Positions 17,205 to 25,489 of a DNA stretch of 64,000 nucleotides are shown piece after piece. The notes beneath the pieces were generated by a model. That model made no database searches. It worked only from the letters and a program-made list of their open reading frames with translations, and was not told the origin of the DNA. The translations under genes were made by a program, and so were the position numbers. The DNA lies in contig CAMLDO010000004.1 in NCBI GenBank assembly GCA_946478865.1, forward strand, positions 1 to 64,000, in the 5' to 3' direction. Origin of the DNA: an uncultured Methylobacillus sp. GTDB lineage: Bacteria; Pseudomonadota; Gammaproteobacteria; Burkholderiales; Methylophilaceae. Each line of letters opens with the position of its first letter. Positions within the stretch are counted from its first letter, which is position 1.

Positions 17205-17921
17205 TTAAAGATCGGTAAAGGGCACGAGGCCGATGGTCTTGCCCTGCTCGTACAGGCCGGTCATGGTCCAGTTCTGCTTGAGCGCGCCGGCGCCGTAATT
17301 GCGCGAGCCGCCCACGGCTTCGGCCAGCAATTGCAGGCGCGCAGCTTCTTCCAGCAGGATGATGGTGTCCGTCAGTTGGCGCACGCCGCCCTTGCCCCAC
17401 ACCGTGCCGCCGCCGTTGGCCTCGATGATGCCGAAGGTATGCGGGTTCTGGTTTACCTTCTCGATAATGAACTCGACTTCCGGCTGGCGACGGTCGATGT
17501 AGACCGGCAGCTCGCGGATCAGGTGATGGCGGTTGAGCGCGACGTAGTTGATCGGGAAGGTGCGGTGCGTCTGCGCCCATGCCGCAAGATAGAGGGTGTG
17601 TACATGCGAAATGATGTTGATGTCGGGATGCGCCACGAACAGCTTGTTGTAGCGGTTGCCGCCGCCGTGCTTGCCCGCGAACACCGTGCCGTCGAGGCCG
17701 ATCACCGCCGGCTCGATCGGATCGTGGCGGTTCCAAGGGCCGGGATCGTTGACGACCACCAGCTTGTCGTGACCGGGAACTCGGACGACGAAGCCAACGG
17801 TGCCGTAGGCGGTGGTGGTATCGGTCTCGCGCAGCACGCGGAAAGCGTGTTCCGCGTCGGCCTTGACCTGTTCTGCGAAAGCCGCGACATCGGCGGCGAG
17901 ATTGGTATCGATGGTACCCAT
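17205..17921 (-). CDS. class II aldolase/adducin family protein
   Basis: A 238-residue protein of the class II aldolase/adducin fold, which uses a metal held by histidines: HVH in SHVHTLYLAAW (residues about 107-109) and a later His. AGGAG precedes the ATG at 17921. It lies between the DszB-like gene and the RutE-like gene in the sulfonate operon. Family members cleave or epimerise small phosphorylated or keto sugars and acids. A role in handling the carbon skeleton after sulfur removal fits the context but is not shown. A second, distinct member is at 22245. Confidence 0.82.
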   Translation of the reverse strand: MGTIDTNLAADVAAFAEQVKADAEHAFRVLRETDTTTAYGTVGFVVRVPGHDKLVVVNDPGPWNRHDPIEPAVIGLDGTVFAGKHGGGNRYNKLFVAHPDINIISHVHTLYLAAWAQTHRTFPINYVALNRHHLIRELPVYIDRRQPEVEFIIEKVNQNPHTFGIIEANGGGTVWGKGGVRQLTDTIILLEEAARLQLLAEAVGGSRNYGAGALKQNWTMTGLYEQGKTIGLVPFTDL

Positions 17922-17955
17922 GATGTGTCTCCTAGTGTTGATTCGAAAGTGATGA

Positions 17956-19005
17956 TCAGGCGGCTTGCCGCTCGGCATCCGCCCTGGCATTCAGCAATGC
18001 ACGCGCCGCCGCCAGCGGTCGGGGATCGGCCCAGGCCTCCAGATCAATATCGCGATCCTGGAAGCCGTGCAGCCAGGTGAAGTTCTTCTGTATCCCGAAC
18101 AGCGACAGCAGATCGTCACTCAGCGCCGGATGCAGCGTGCGATGGAAGTTGTTGCGATACGCTTCGCGCACGCCCTCGTCACCCGAGCGCGTCTCGCCCT
18201 TGAGGATTTCGCGCACGCCGTCCAGGTTGTCCGCGGCCCAATCTGCCGCACGCAGCGTCTGGGCGAGGAAGCGCACCAGCAAGTCGAAATGGTTTTCGAG
18301 CAAGTCCTCGTGAACCGTGATCGGACGGGGCGTGCCGTTGTTGACGCGGCTGGTGCGGTCGCCCAGCAGATCGAGGTCGATGCCGACGACGAGACCGTAA
18401 CGCTTGGCCGCCTCGGCCGCTGAAGCGCCTTTGACGTAGACCGCATCCACCTCGCCCGCCGCCAGTTTTTCGAGGCCGTCCCACAACTGGCCCGGCCCGC
18501 CGCTGTTGCGCGAGCCCTGCCCTGCGCCGACCTCGACGAAACGCACGTCATCGAGCGTCAGCCCCGCATGGCGCAACGCCCCCTTGATCCCTTGCAATGT
18601 CATGCCGCGGGCGATGCTGCAACCGCGCAGATGCTCGGGAATTTCATGCTCGATATAGCGTGGCAGCGCCACACGCTTGCCTTTGAGCGCCTGGGGAGAA
18701 GTAATACCGGAGTCGGGACGCACCAGAATGGCCTGCCATTCGTCGATCCAGGTCAGTCCGATGAGGCGGGTACGCGCGCCTTGCGCCCGTGCGGCAAGCG
18801 CAAGCAGGCTGCCGCCCTCACGGATCAGGCTGGGGATGAGATGGTCGTAATGGTGCCGTTGAAACTCGGGCGGCGCCTCCTGCAATGCAGTGACGCGGAT
18901 GCCGTCGGACGCAAACTCCTCCTGCAGCCAGCCCAGCCGATAGGCCAGGCCGGTCGCAGTAGGCACCGGGCAACGGGTGAACCAGATCTGATCGAGCGCA
19001 GCCAT
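17956..19005 (-). CDS. DszB-like desulfinase / ABC substrate-binding-fold protein, copy 1
   Basis: A 349-residue protein of the periplasmic-binding-protein fold, but without a signal peptide. It starts MAALDQIWFTRCPVPT. From memory of DszB (2'-hydroxybiphenyl-2-sulfinate desulfinase), its active site uses Cys27, His60, Arg70 and Gly73. Here Cys12 sits in the same CPVP motif, and His52, Arg62 and Gly65 keep the same His-x9-Arg-x2-Gly spacing. This suggests a cytoplasmic sulfinate desulfinase rather than a transporter component. It lies two bases after an SsuD-type monooxygenase gene, whose product could make its substrate. The paralog at 36008 keeps the same residues. Confidence 0.8.
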   Translation of the reverse strand: MAALDQIWFTRCPVPTATGLAYRLGWLQEEFASDGIRVTALQEAPPEFQRHHYDHLIPSLIREGGSLLALAARAQGARTRLIGLTWIDEWQAILVRPDSGITSPQALKGKRVALPRYIEHEIPEHLRGCSIARGMTLQGIKGALRHAGLTLDDVRFVEVGAGQGSRNSGGPGQLWDGLEKLAAGEVDAVYVKGASAAEAAKRYGLVVGIDLDLLGDRTSRVNNGTPRPITVHEDLLENHFDLLVRFLAQTLRAADWAADNLDGVREILKGETRSGDEGVREAYRNNFHRTLHPALSDDLLSLFGIQKNFTWLHGFQDRDIDLEAWADPRPLAAARALLNARADAERQAA

Positions 19006-19007
19006 GA

Positions 19008-20168
19008 TCAACCCACCGCACGCAATGCAGGCGCACTGGAGCTGCCGCGTACCAGCGGCAGCACTTCCTCGCCAACGCGATATGCTTCTTCGAGATGCGG
19101 CGTGCTGGCGAGGATGAAGGCATCCGCGCCAAGCTGCACCAACTGGTCGAGACGCTCCGCCACCTGCTGGTAGCTGCCGACAATGCCGTTGGTCTGGCCG
19201 CCGCGCAGCAGGCTGAAGCCGGACCACACGTTAGGCTCGATGATGAGGTCCTTGTAGCTGTTGAGCGTGGTCGGGCGCGTGCCGCGCTGACGCGCTGCCC
19301 CCACCGACTCGCTGCCGTTCGGGCGCTTGAAGTTCTCGATGGCTTCCTTGCTCAGGCTTTCGAAGCCGCGGCGTATTTCTTCCCACGCCTCTTCCTCGGT
19401 GGGACGCGCCACGATGTCCACGCGCACTGCGCACTTGATCTTGCGACCCAGCAACTGGGTACGCTCCTTTACGCGGTCGAACTTGGCACGCAACTGATCG
19501 AAAGGCTCCAGCCAGGAGAGGTAGTAATCGGCATGACGCGAAGCCGAGGCCAGCGCTGCATCCGAAGAGCCAGAAAAATAGATCTCCGGGTACTCCTCCT
19601 TGGATAGCGGGTCCGGCAGGCCGCCGTTCTCGACCTGGTAGAACTTGCCGTCATAGCTGAACGGGCCGCCGTTCCAGACCCCCTTGAGGATATCGAGGAA
19701 CTCGGTGGTGCGGCCGTAGCGGTCTTCATGGCCGACGGAATCGCCCCACCACAACTGCTCCGGACCGCCGCCGCCCGTGATGATGTTGTACAGCGCGCGG
19801 CCGCCGGTGGCGCGTTGCAGGCTGGCGGTCATGCGTGCAGCGACTACCGGATTGAGAAAGCCAGGCTGGAACGGGATCATGAAGCGGAAGGTCTTGGTCT
19901 CGCGTGCAAGAATGGACGAAATCACCCATGGTTCGTCCGTCATCGGGAACGAAGGGATGAGGCCGCCCTGGAAGCCGGAAATTTCCGCCGCATGCGCGAT
20001 CTCCGCGAGATAGTCGATATAGCTGAAGCCGTCGTCGCCGCTGCCGGCCAGACCGGCCAGGCGCTTGCCGTCGTCGCCGGGGAACCAGTCGCCGCGATGC
20101 GGAGTTTTGCTGCGATGGGAACTGGGTTCGCCGTGCGTGGGGATACGCCAGAAAATGTCGATAGTCAT
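19008..20168 (-). CDS. FMNH2-dependent alkanesulfonate monooxygenase-like (SsuD family)
   Basis: A 386-residue luciferase-like monooxygenase of the SsuD group. It has SFPMTDEPW and the RFMIPFQPGFLNPVVAARM stretch, then GRALYNIITGGG for flavin binding, and the C-terminal PHLEEAYRVGEEVLPLV typical of SsuD. SsuD oxidises alkanesulfonates with reduced FMN and oxygen, giving an aldehyde and sulfite. GGAG precedes the ATG. It is the second gene of the operon, between another SsuD-type gene and the DszB-like gene. The flavin reductase would be the SsuE-type protein at 40310. The substrate is unknown. Confidence 0.88.
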   Translation of the reverse strand: MTIDIFWRIPTHGEPSSHRSKTPHRGDWFPGDDGKRLAGLAGSGDDGFSYIDYLAEIAHAAEISGFQGGLIPSFPMTDEPWVISSILARETKTFRFMIPFQPGFLNPVVAARMTASLQRATGGRALYNIITGGGGPEQLWWGDSVGHEDRYGRTTEFLDILKGVWNGGPFSYDGKFYQVENGGLPDPLSKEEYPEIYFSGSSDAALASASRHADYYLSWLEPFDQLRAKFDRVKERTQLLGRKIKCAVRVDIVARPTEEEAWEEIRRGFESLSKEAIENFKRPNGSESVGAARQRGTRPTTLNSYKDLIIEPNVWSGFSLLRGGQTNGIVGSYQQVAERLDQLVQLGADAFILASTPHLEEAYRVGEEVLPLVRGSSSAPALRAVG

Positions 20169-20189
20169 TGTTTTTCTCCTTCGATGGAA

Positions 20190-21266
20190 TCAGGCCGCGC
20201 GCTGCTGCCCGGTCTTGAGTTGGGAACGTACGCGCGGCAGCACGTATTCGCCGATGCGATAGGCTTCCTCGAAATGCGGCACCGCCGAAAGCAGGAAGTG
20301 GGAAATGCCGGCCTCGGCATACTCGACCAGCGCCTGGGCCACCTGCTCGTAATTGCCGACCAGCGTGGCTTCCGCGCCGGTGCCGTCGGTGGACAAGCCG
20401 CTCCACAGGTACTGGCGAATCAGCGGATCGCCCTGGCCGCGACGGTTGCCCGACTGTTCCCAGTAGCGGCGGGCATCGAAAATCGCTTCCTTCTCGGTTT
20501 CGCGCGCGACGATGTCGATGCGCAGGCCATAGGCGGGATTGCGCCCATGCGTAGCTGCAAGTGCAGCCAGGGTCGCAATGCCATTTCGGATATTGCCGAC
20601 CGGAGCCGCATCGAACACGTGCACATCGGCCACCTTCGCGGAGAGGGCAAGGTTTTCAGGGGCCGCACCGGAAAGGTAGACGGGCGGCACGTTCTGGTTG
20701 GCAAGGGCGCCGCGGAAGCCGCCGTTCAGCACTTCGAAATACTCGCCCTTGTAGCTGTAGGGCGCCTGGGTGAGGACGCCACGCGCGACGGTGACGAACT
20801 CTTCGATGCGCGGCAGCAATTGCGCGTCGCTCGCGAAATCACCCAATGCGCGGCGCTGTTCGGGCGTGCCACCGACCTTGATCTGCCAGGCAAACCGTCC
20901 GCCAGTGAAGCGCTGGTAGCTCACTGCGTTCTTGGCCGCATAGACGGCCGAGCCGCGTGAAGCTTCGAATTCGGTCAGCAGCTTGAGGCGGCGCGTGCCG
21001 CGCGCCACGTAACCGGCGACGATCCAGGGTTCATCGCCATTCGGCTCTTCCGGGATGCGGATGCCGTCGAATCCGGCCAAGTCGGCCGCACGCGCCACCT
21101 GGTGCAGGTGATCGAGATAGTCGAATTTCTGTCCGCGCGGATCGGTCACTCCGGCCGAATAAGGGTGCGCGTCGGAGGCGCGTTCGCCGCGCCGCTGCTT
21201 GACTGCATTCCCGTAGCGCCCATCCCCGCTCGTGGGAAGCTGCCAGATAAATTCCGTTGTCATCAT
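20190..21266 (-). CDS. second SsuD-family FMNH2-dependent monooxygenase
   Basis: A 358-residue luciferase-like monooxygenase, clearly different from its downstream neighbour. It shares NGDEPWIVAGYVARGTRRL, SYQRFTGGRFAWQI and the C-terminal PHFEEAYRIGEYVLPRV. GGAG precedes two adjacent ATGs (21266, 21263). It is the first gene of a five-gene operon with a sigma54-type promoter 57-71 bases upstream. Having two SsuD-type enzymes and one DszA-type enzyme suggests several organosulfur substrates, or stepwise oxidation of one compound. Confidence 0.87.
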   Translation of the reverse strand: MMTTEFIWQLPTSGDGRYGNAVKQRRGERASDAHPYSAGVTDPRGQKFDYLDHLHQVARAADLAGFDGIRIPEEPNGDEPWIVAGYVARGTRRLKLLTEFEASRGSAVYAAKNAVSYQRFTGGRFAWQIKVGGTPEQRRALGDFASDAQLLPRIEEFVTVARGVLTQAPYSYKGEYFEVLNGGFRGALANQNVPPVYLSGAAPENLALSAKVADVHVFDAAPVGNIRNGIATLAALAATHGRNPAYGLRIDIVARETEKEAIFDARRYWEQSGNRRGQGDPLIRQYLWSGLSTDGTGAEATLVGNYEQVAQALVEYAEAGISHFLLSAVPHFEEAYRIGEYVLPRVRSQLKTGQQRAA

Positions 21267-21322
21267 GTTCTCCTTCGGCCGCTGGCCGAGACATCAATTT
21301 GTGGATAAGCGGCTCTTGTTTT

Positions 21323-21337
21323 GCAGCAAGCATGCCA
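21323..21337 (-). promoter_or_regulatory. sigma54 promoter for ssuD/DszB-like operon
   Basis: Read on the minus strand: TGGCATGCTTGCTGC followed by AAAA. GG and GC are separated by exactly 10 bases, as required for -24/-12. There are two mismatches to TGGCAC-N5-TTGC. Confidence 0.72.
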
Positions 21338-21459
21338 ACTCCCGAGAACACAGCAACAACAGAAACAAATCTTTTATTTTTCAGATGGATATACGAAATC
21401 CCTTCCTGTCAGGAATGGCGCGGCAACAAGCTGCGATCATTTGCCTGCTTGCTATCCAG

Positions 21460-21482
21460 CAGCACTGACAGCAAAGGTGCTG
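21460..21482. promoter_or_regulatory. inverted repeat between divergent sigma54 promoters
   Basis: CAGCAC and GTGCTG are separated by 11 bases, about 110-125 bases from each sigma54 element. This is a candidate upstream activating site for the SfnR-like regulator, similar to repeats at the other sigma54 operons of this island. Confidence 0.45.
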
Positions 21483-21589
21483 AAAATCATGCAGGCGCCA
21501 GCGCCTTCAAGTTGGGTCGGCCTGTCGGATCCGGCATCTAAGCCGCGCCATTGCCGCATTTCACCCGCCTGGGCCTCTCGGTCTCTTTC

Positions 21590-21604
21590 TGGCACGAACC
21601 CTGC
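21590..21604 (+). promoter_or_regulatory. sigma54 promoter for thiol-dioxygenase-like gene
   Basis: TGGCACGAACCCTGC matches TGGCACG-N4-TTGC with one mismatch (C for the first T of the -12 box). GG and GC are 10 bases apart. It lies 76 bases before the ATG at 21681. Confidence 0.82.
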
Positions 21605-21680
21605 GAACTCTTCTCGCCCGACGGCTCGCAGCCATCTGCAAAACGCCGTCCGTTTTCATACTTTTTTTGAGGAGACTCAC

Positions 21681-22181
21681 ATGAGCATTACGCTGGAATC
21701 CTTTTCCAACGACGTTCGCACCGCACTGCTTGCCGATCCCGGCCCCCTGGGACGAGAACAGGTACGCCAATTACTGGAGCAGGTGGTGCAGGACGAAGCC
21801 TTCGCACGCCAGCATCTCGGCGATGACCAGCCGCAACGCCGCGTGCTGTACCAGGACCCCGACCTGGGCTTTGCCATCCTCGGCCACGTGTTCAAGGAAG
21901 CGCGCCGTACGCAGCCGCACGATCACGGCGATTCGTGGGCGATCTACGGGCAGGTGAGCGGAGAAACCACCATGGACGGATGGGAGATCGTGGAACCGGC
22001 GGCGGAACAGAAGCCCGGCAAGGTGCGGCTGAAAGATTCGGCCACACTGCGGCCCGGCACGGCACGCGTCTATAACGAGGGTGAAATCCACTCGCCTCGG
22101 CGCGAAGGCCCGGCCAAGCTGATCCGGATTGAAGGTCAGCCAGACCAGCCCGGCCCCGGACGGGCGTGGCAACCGGTCTGA
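21681..22181 (+). CDS. cysteine-dioxygenase-like cupin protein
   Basis: A 166-residue cupin. The metal site is readable as PHDHG (His80, His82) and EIHSP (His137), spaced as in cysteine or 3-mercaptopropionate dioxygenases, which convert thiols to sulfinates with Fe(II) and oxygen. The position matching the crosslinked Cys of mammalian cysteine dioxygenase is not Cys here, as in many bacterial thiol dioxygenases. GAGGAG lies seven bases before the ATG. It is a single gene with its own sigma54 promoter, divergent from the sulfonate operon. Its product, a sulfinate, is the kind of substrate a DszB-like desulfinase would use; this link is inference. Confidence 0.8.
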   Translation: MSITLESFSNDVRTALLADPGPLGREQVRQLLEQVVQDEAFARQHLGDDQPQRRVLYQDPDLGFAILGHVFKEARRTQPHDHGDSWAIYGQVSGETTMDGWEIVEPAAEQKPGKVRLKDSATLRPGTARVYNEGEIHSPRREGPAKLIRIEGQPDQPGPGRAWQPV

Positions 22182-22192
22182 CCGTAGAAACA

Positions 22193-22226
22193 AAAACGCC
22201 TCCGGCAACCACCGGAGGCGTTTTTT
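22193..22226. terminator. bidirectional terminator between convergent genes
   Basis: AAAACGCCTCCGG and CCGGAGGCGTTTT form a 13-base stem with a 6-base loop, with T-runs on both strands. It ends the cupin gene (plus) and the aldolase-MFS operon (minus). Confidence 0.93.
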
Positions 22227-22244
22227 CCGACAAGCCCTCGCCTT

Positions 22245-22916
22245 CTATCCCTTGCGCTGCTTGAGGAACGTGTCCAACGCGCCCTGCGGCAAGTCTTTAC
22301 CTCCGCCGAGCAGTGCGGAATAGACGGCAATTTCCGCCCCCTCCTCCAGCCCGTTGAGCAACTGTGCAAGATCCAGCAGCGTCTTCGGCGTCCACGCGAA
22401 CAGGCCGCGATTGCGCAGCAGCACGGCCGGTGCATCCGGATGCGCGCGCAGCGACTGGACAACCGGTTCGGGCGCATAGCGCGGCGCCCACTCGCTGAGG
22501 GGAATTTCTTCCGCACCGGCGCGTTTTGCAAGCGACCAGTACTGGATGCGGAACGGCTTGTGGGCAATGGCATGGGCGGTCAGGTAAGGCGAGTGCGTAT
22601 GCAGCACCGCCTGCAGGTCGTCCCGCTCCTTGAATACCGCCGTGTAGACCGCAATCACCTCGCGCAGGCTGCGGCTCAGCTCGCCCTGCACGTTGCCGTC
22701 GAAATCCACCAAGGCGGCCTCGCAGAAGGTGCCCAGCACGAATGCCTGCTGTCCCGGGATCCGGATGCCGGCGTTATAAGCGCCCTGGCCGCGCGTCGAC
22801 AAACTGCCCCAGTCAAGCAGCACCTGGCCCGCCTGCTCGATCTGACGTCCGAATTCGCGCAGGTAATCCTGCTCTTGCTGGCGGTATGCATCCACGCTTT
22901 TTACTGCTGTCGTCAT
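22245..22916 (-). CDS. class II aldolase/adducin family protein (second copy)
   Basis: A 223-residue protein. The class II aldolase metal motif is clear as LHTHSPYLTA (residues about 106-115), with a third His expected near the end. GGAG precedes the ATG. It is the last gene of the operon binding protein - DszA-like monooxygenase - MFS - aldolase and ends at a strong terminator. It is not a close copy of the aldolase at 17205. The likely role is breakdown of a carbonyl compound freed when sulfur is removed; the substrate is unknown. Confidence 0.82.
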   Translation of the reverse strand: MTTAVKSVDAYRQQEQDYLREFGRQIEQAGQVLLDWGSLSTRGQGAYNAGIRIPGQQAFVLGTFCEAALVDFDGNVQGELSRSLREVIAVYTAVFKERDDLQAVLHTHSPYLTAHAIAHKPFRIQYWSLAKRAGAEEIPLSEWAPRYAPEPVVQSLRAHPDAPAVLLRNRGLFAWTPKTLLDLAQLLNGLEEGAEIAVYSALLGGGKDLPQGALDTFLKQRKG

Positions 22917-22953
22917 GGCTATCTCCTTGATGAATTGATGGAATCAATCGGTA

Positions 22954-24141
22954 CTAGGCGCGCACCGGCTTCCAACGGCCGATGAACGCCCTGAATCCGG
23001 GGCATACTGCGAGCCAGACAGGGATCCACAGCAGAAAGATGTCTTGCAGCACAAAGCCGCTGCTCAAGACGCCGCCCAATGTCGCGCCGAGGAATCCGCC
23101 CGCCATGCCGACCATGGTGAACAGCCCCGAGACATGCCCCATGTTGCGGCCCGAATGCGCGAGGCGCGATACGTTGACCAGGTGGTTGAACCCTTGCCCG
23201 ACGGCCTGGAGCAAGGCGCCGATAGCGAGCCCGACCACGCCGTCGCTGAGTCCGAGAATGAGCAGGCCCAGCACCATGCTGGTATGGCTGAGGGTATAGG
23301 TCCGTACTTCACCCAGGCGCGTGACGAAGGAGCCCAGTAACAGCAGCACCGAGACGAAGGCCGCGCCTTCGATCACCATGAGGGTGATGCCGGTCTGCTC
23401 GCTCCAGTGGAACTGGCGCACGGCGATGACAATGATGAAGGTGCCGAAGAAGCCTCGCACCATGCCCCCCAGGCCGTCGAAAATGCAGACCTGACGCACG
23501 ACCGGGTCATGCAGGTGACGCAGCATGTCGCGCAGCGCGAGGCCGATGCGGTCCTTGGATTCGCTGGAACGCGTCTGCGACAGGACGAAATAGCCGTAGA
23601 CCGACATGAAGGCGAACAGCGCGCTGGTGATCCAGTAGCTGCCGTGCACGCCGAAATGGGCAGAGGAAAGATTGCCGAGCAAGGGACCGAGCAAGCCGAT
23701 ACCCAGCATCAGCGTGCCGCGGTACCAGCCGCCGCGATGGGTGCCCACTTCCGGCAGGCGCTCCAGCCAGGAGGTATTCATCGACACCACGCGGAACGGA
23801 ATGCAGACACCGGCGATGAACAGGAAGATCGCCGCGAGATACCAGGTGCCGGCATAGGCGATCAGCGGATACAGCACCATTGCGCCTATGCTCGCGATCG
23901 CATACACGCGTCGCGGCCCAAGCCGGCTGATATAGATGCCGGCCGGCAATGACAGCAGCATCATGGACAGGCTCTCGGCCCCGATCAGCAGGCCGATCTG
24001 CCACGACTCTGCATTGAGATGCAGCGCCAGCAGCGTGACCAGGATCTTGTTCATCCCGATCGTGATGCCGCTGATCAATGCCAGCGAAACGAACGCGTAG
24101 GCGAACTGCGTCGGGTTAAGCCGGTGTTGGGACGTGGTCAT
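22954..24141 (-). CDS. MFS transporter
   Basis: A 395-residue protein with about twelve hydrophobic helices and the MFS loop sequence ISRLGPRRVYAIAS after the second helix. The substrate is not readable. Its start overlaps the end of the DszA-like gene by 26 bases, so it is co-translated with it. In this setting it may import an organosulfur compound or, equally, export the desulfurised carbon product. The start MTTSQHRLN has only a weak ribosome-binding site. Confidence 0.83.
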   Translation of the reverse strand: MTTSQHRLNPTQFAYAFVSLALISGITIGMNKILVTLLALHLNAESWQIGLLIGAESLSMMLLSLPAGIYISRLGPRRVYAIASIGAMVLYPLIAYAGTWYLAAIFLFIAGVCIPFRVVSMNTSWLERLPEVGTHRGGWYRGTLMLGIGLLGPLLGNLSSAHFGVHGSYWITSALFAFMSVYGYFVLSQTRSSESKDRIGLALRDMLRHLHDPVVRQVCIFDGLGGMVRGFFGTFIIVIAVRQFHWSEQTGITLMVIEGAAFVSVLLLLGSFVTRLGEVRTYTLSHTSMVLGLLILGLSDGVVGLAIGALLQAVGQGFNHLVNVSRLAHSGRNMGHVSGLFTMVGMAGGFLGATLGGVLSSGFVLQDIFLLWIPVWLAVCPGFRAFIGRWKPVRA

Positions 24142-25489
24142 CGTGCTTGCTCGCGGTGCGGGATGTCAGGTGCTGGTTGGCAGGCGTCGGCAGGCCAAGA
24201 TGCTCGCGCAACGTGCTGCCGGTATATTCGGTACGGAACAGGCCGCGCCGCTGCAACTCGGGCACGACCAATCGCACGAAATCCTCGAAGCCGTTGATCA
24301 GCAGCGGCGGCACGACATTGAAGCCGTCCGCGCCGCGCTCGACGAACCACTGTTCGAGTGTGTCGGCGACCGTTTTGGTCGAGCCCACCACTTGCACATG
24401 GCCGCGCGACACGCTGAAGCGCAGCACCAGCTCGCGGATGGTTAGGTTCTCGCGGCGTGCGAGCTCCACCATCTGGCGGAAACGGCCCTTGCCGTTGGGG
24501 CCTTCCGGCAAGTCTGGCAGCGGGCCGTCCAATGGATATCCGGTGACATCGACGCCGTTGATGTTAACGCCGTGGCTGAAATCGATGAGGTTCTGCAACT
24601 CGCCGAATTTGTCCTGCGCCTCGGCATCTGAGTCGGCCACCACGACCGAAAGCCCCGGCGTGATCTTGAGGCTGTCCGTGTCGCGCCCGTATTTCGCCAT
24701 GCGGCCCTTCACATCGGCATAGAACGCCTTGGCATTGTCCAGCGACTGCGCAGAGCAATAGGTGATCTCGCCCTGTCGCGCCAGGAACTCGCGGCCGGTG
24801 TCGGAATTGCCCGCCTGCACGATGACCGGGTACCCCTGGATCGGGCGCGCAACGTCGAGCAACCCTTCGCTCGCGAAATATTTGCCGGCGTGGTTCACGG
24901 GATGCGCCGCGCTCGTCTTGTAGAACAGTCCGCTTTCGCGATCCGGGTGATTCCAGGTGTCATCCTCCCAGCTATCCCACAACAACCGGGTGAGATGCAG
25001 GAATTCCTCGGCGCGCTCGTAGCGCTCTTCATGCGACAGCGGATCGGCGATGCCGAAATTGCGCGCGGTATGCTCGGACAGCGAGGACACCACGTTCCAG
25101 CCGGCACGACCGCCGCTGATATGGTCCAGCGAGGCAAACTGGCGCGCCACGTTGTAGGGCTCGCTGAAGTTGGTATTGACCGTCGCGATGAGGCCGATGC
25201 GTTGCGTGACCGCGGCAATCGCCGAGATCAGCGTGAACGGCTCGAACTGAAAAGTTACGCCGTTGCGGCTGCCCTGCTCCAGGTCGTGGGGCCGGGCCGA
25301 ACGACCGATGAAATCCGCGAGAAAGAACGCATCGAATTTGGCCTGTTCGGCCAGCCTGGCGGCATTGAGCCAGTAGTGAACGTCCGGGCGGCCATTGCCG
25401 CGATGCGAGGGATGGCGCCACGCGGCCGGGTGATGGCCGAAGCGCATGAAGAAGGCGTTCAATACCAGTTGTCGTTTGGCTTGCGTCAA
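24116..25489 (-). CDS. FMN-dependent monooxygenase, NtaA/SnaA/DszA family
   Basis: About 457 residues, in the class that uses reduced FMN from a separate reductase. Landmarks are LNAFFMRFGHHPAAWRHP, FDAFFLADF, FEPFTLISAIAAVTQRIGLIATV, SGGRAGWNVVSS and the YPVIVQAGNSDTGREFLARQ stretch. DszA oxidises a sulfone to a sulfinate. I start it at the TTG at 25489: AGGAG lies eight bases before it, and the TTGA overlaps the stop of the upstream binding protein, a coupled arrangement. With DszB-like proteins nearby, a DszA-to-DszB order of steps is suggested; no DszC-like protein is seen in the window. Confidence 0.85.
   Translation of the reverse strand: MTQAKRQLVLNAFFMRFGHHPAAWRHPSHRGNGRPDVHYWLNAARLAEQAKFDAFFLADFIGRSARPHDLEQGSRNGVTFQFEPFTLISAIAAVTQRIGLIATVNTNFSEPYNVARQFASLDHISGGRAGWNVVSSLSEHTARNFGIADPLSHEERYERAEEFLHLTRLLWDSWEDDTWNHPDRESGLFYKTSAAHPVNHAGKYFASEGLLDVARPIQGYPVIVQAGNSDTGREFLARQGEITYCSAQSLDNAKAFYADVKGRMAKYGRDTDSLKITPGLSVVVADSDAEAQDKFGELQNLIDFSHGVNINGVDVTGYPLDGPLPDLPEGPNGKGRFRQMVELARRENLTIRELVLRFSVSRGHVQVVGSTKTVADTLEQWFVERGADGFNVVPPLLINGFEDFVRLVVPELQRRGLFRTEYTGSTLREHLGLPTPANQHLTSRTASKHDDHVPTPA

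Larger units (their letters stand above)
21267..21680. other. divergent promoter region of the sulfonate operon and the cupin gene
   Basis: This 414-base gene-free stretch lies between divergent genes. It holds one sigma54-type element on each strand (21323-21337 minus; 21590-21604 plus). Between them are the palindrome TTCCTG-T-CAGGAA (21403-21415) and a CAGCAC-N11-GTGCTG inverted repeat (21460-21482). This layout, with activator-type repeats between two -24/-12 promoters, fits enhancer-driven divergent transcription. No coding frame in it looks real. Confidence 0.7.
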
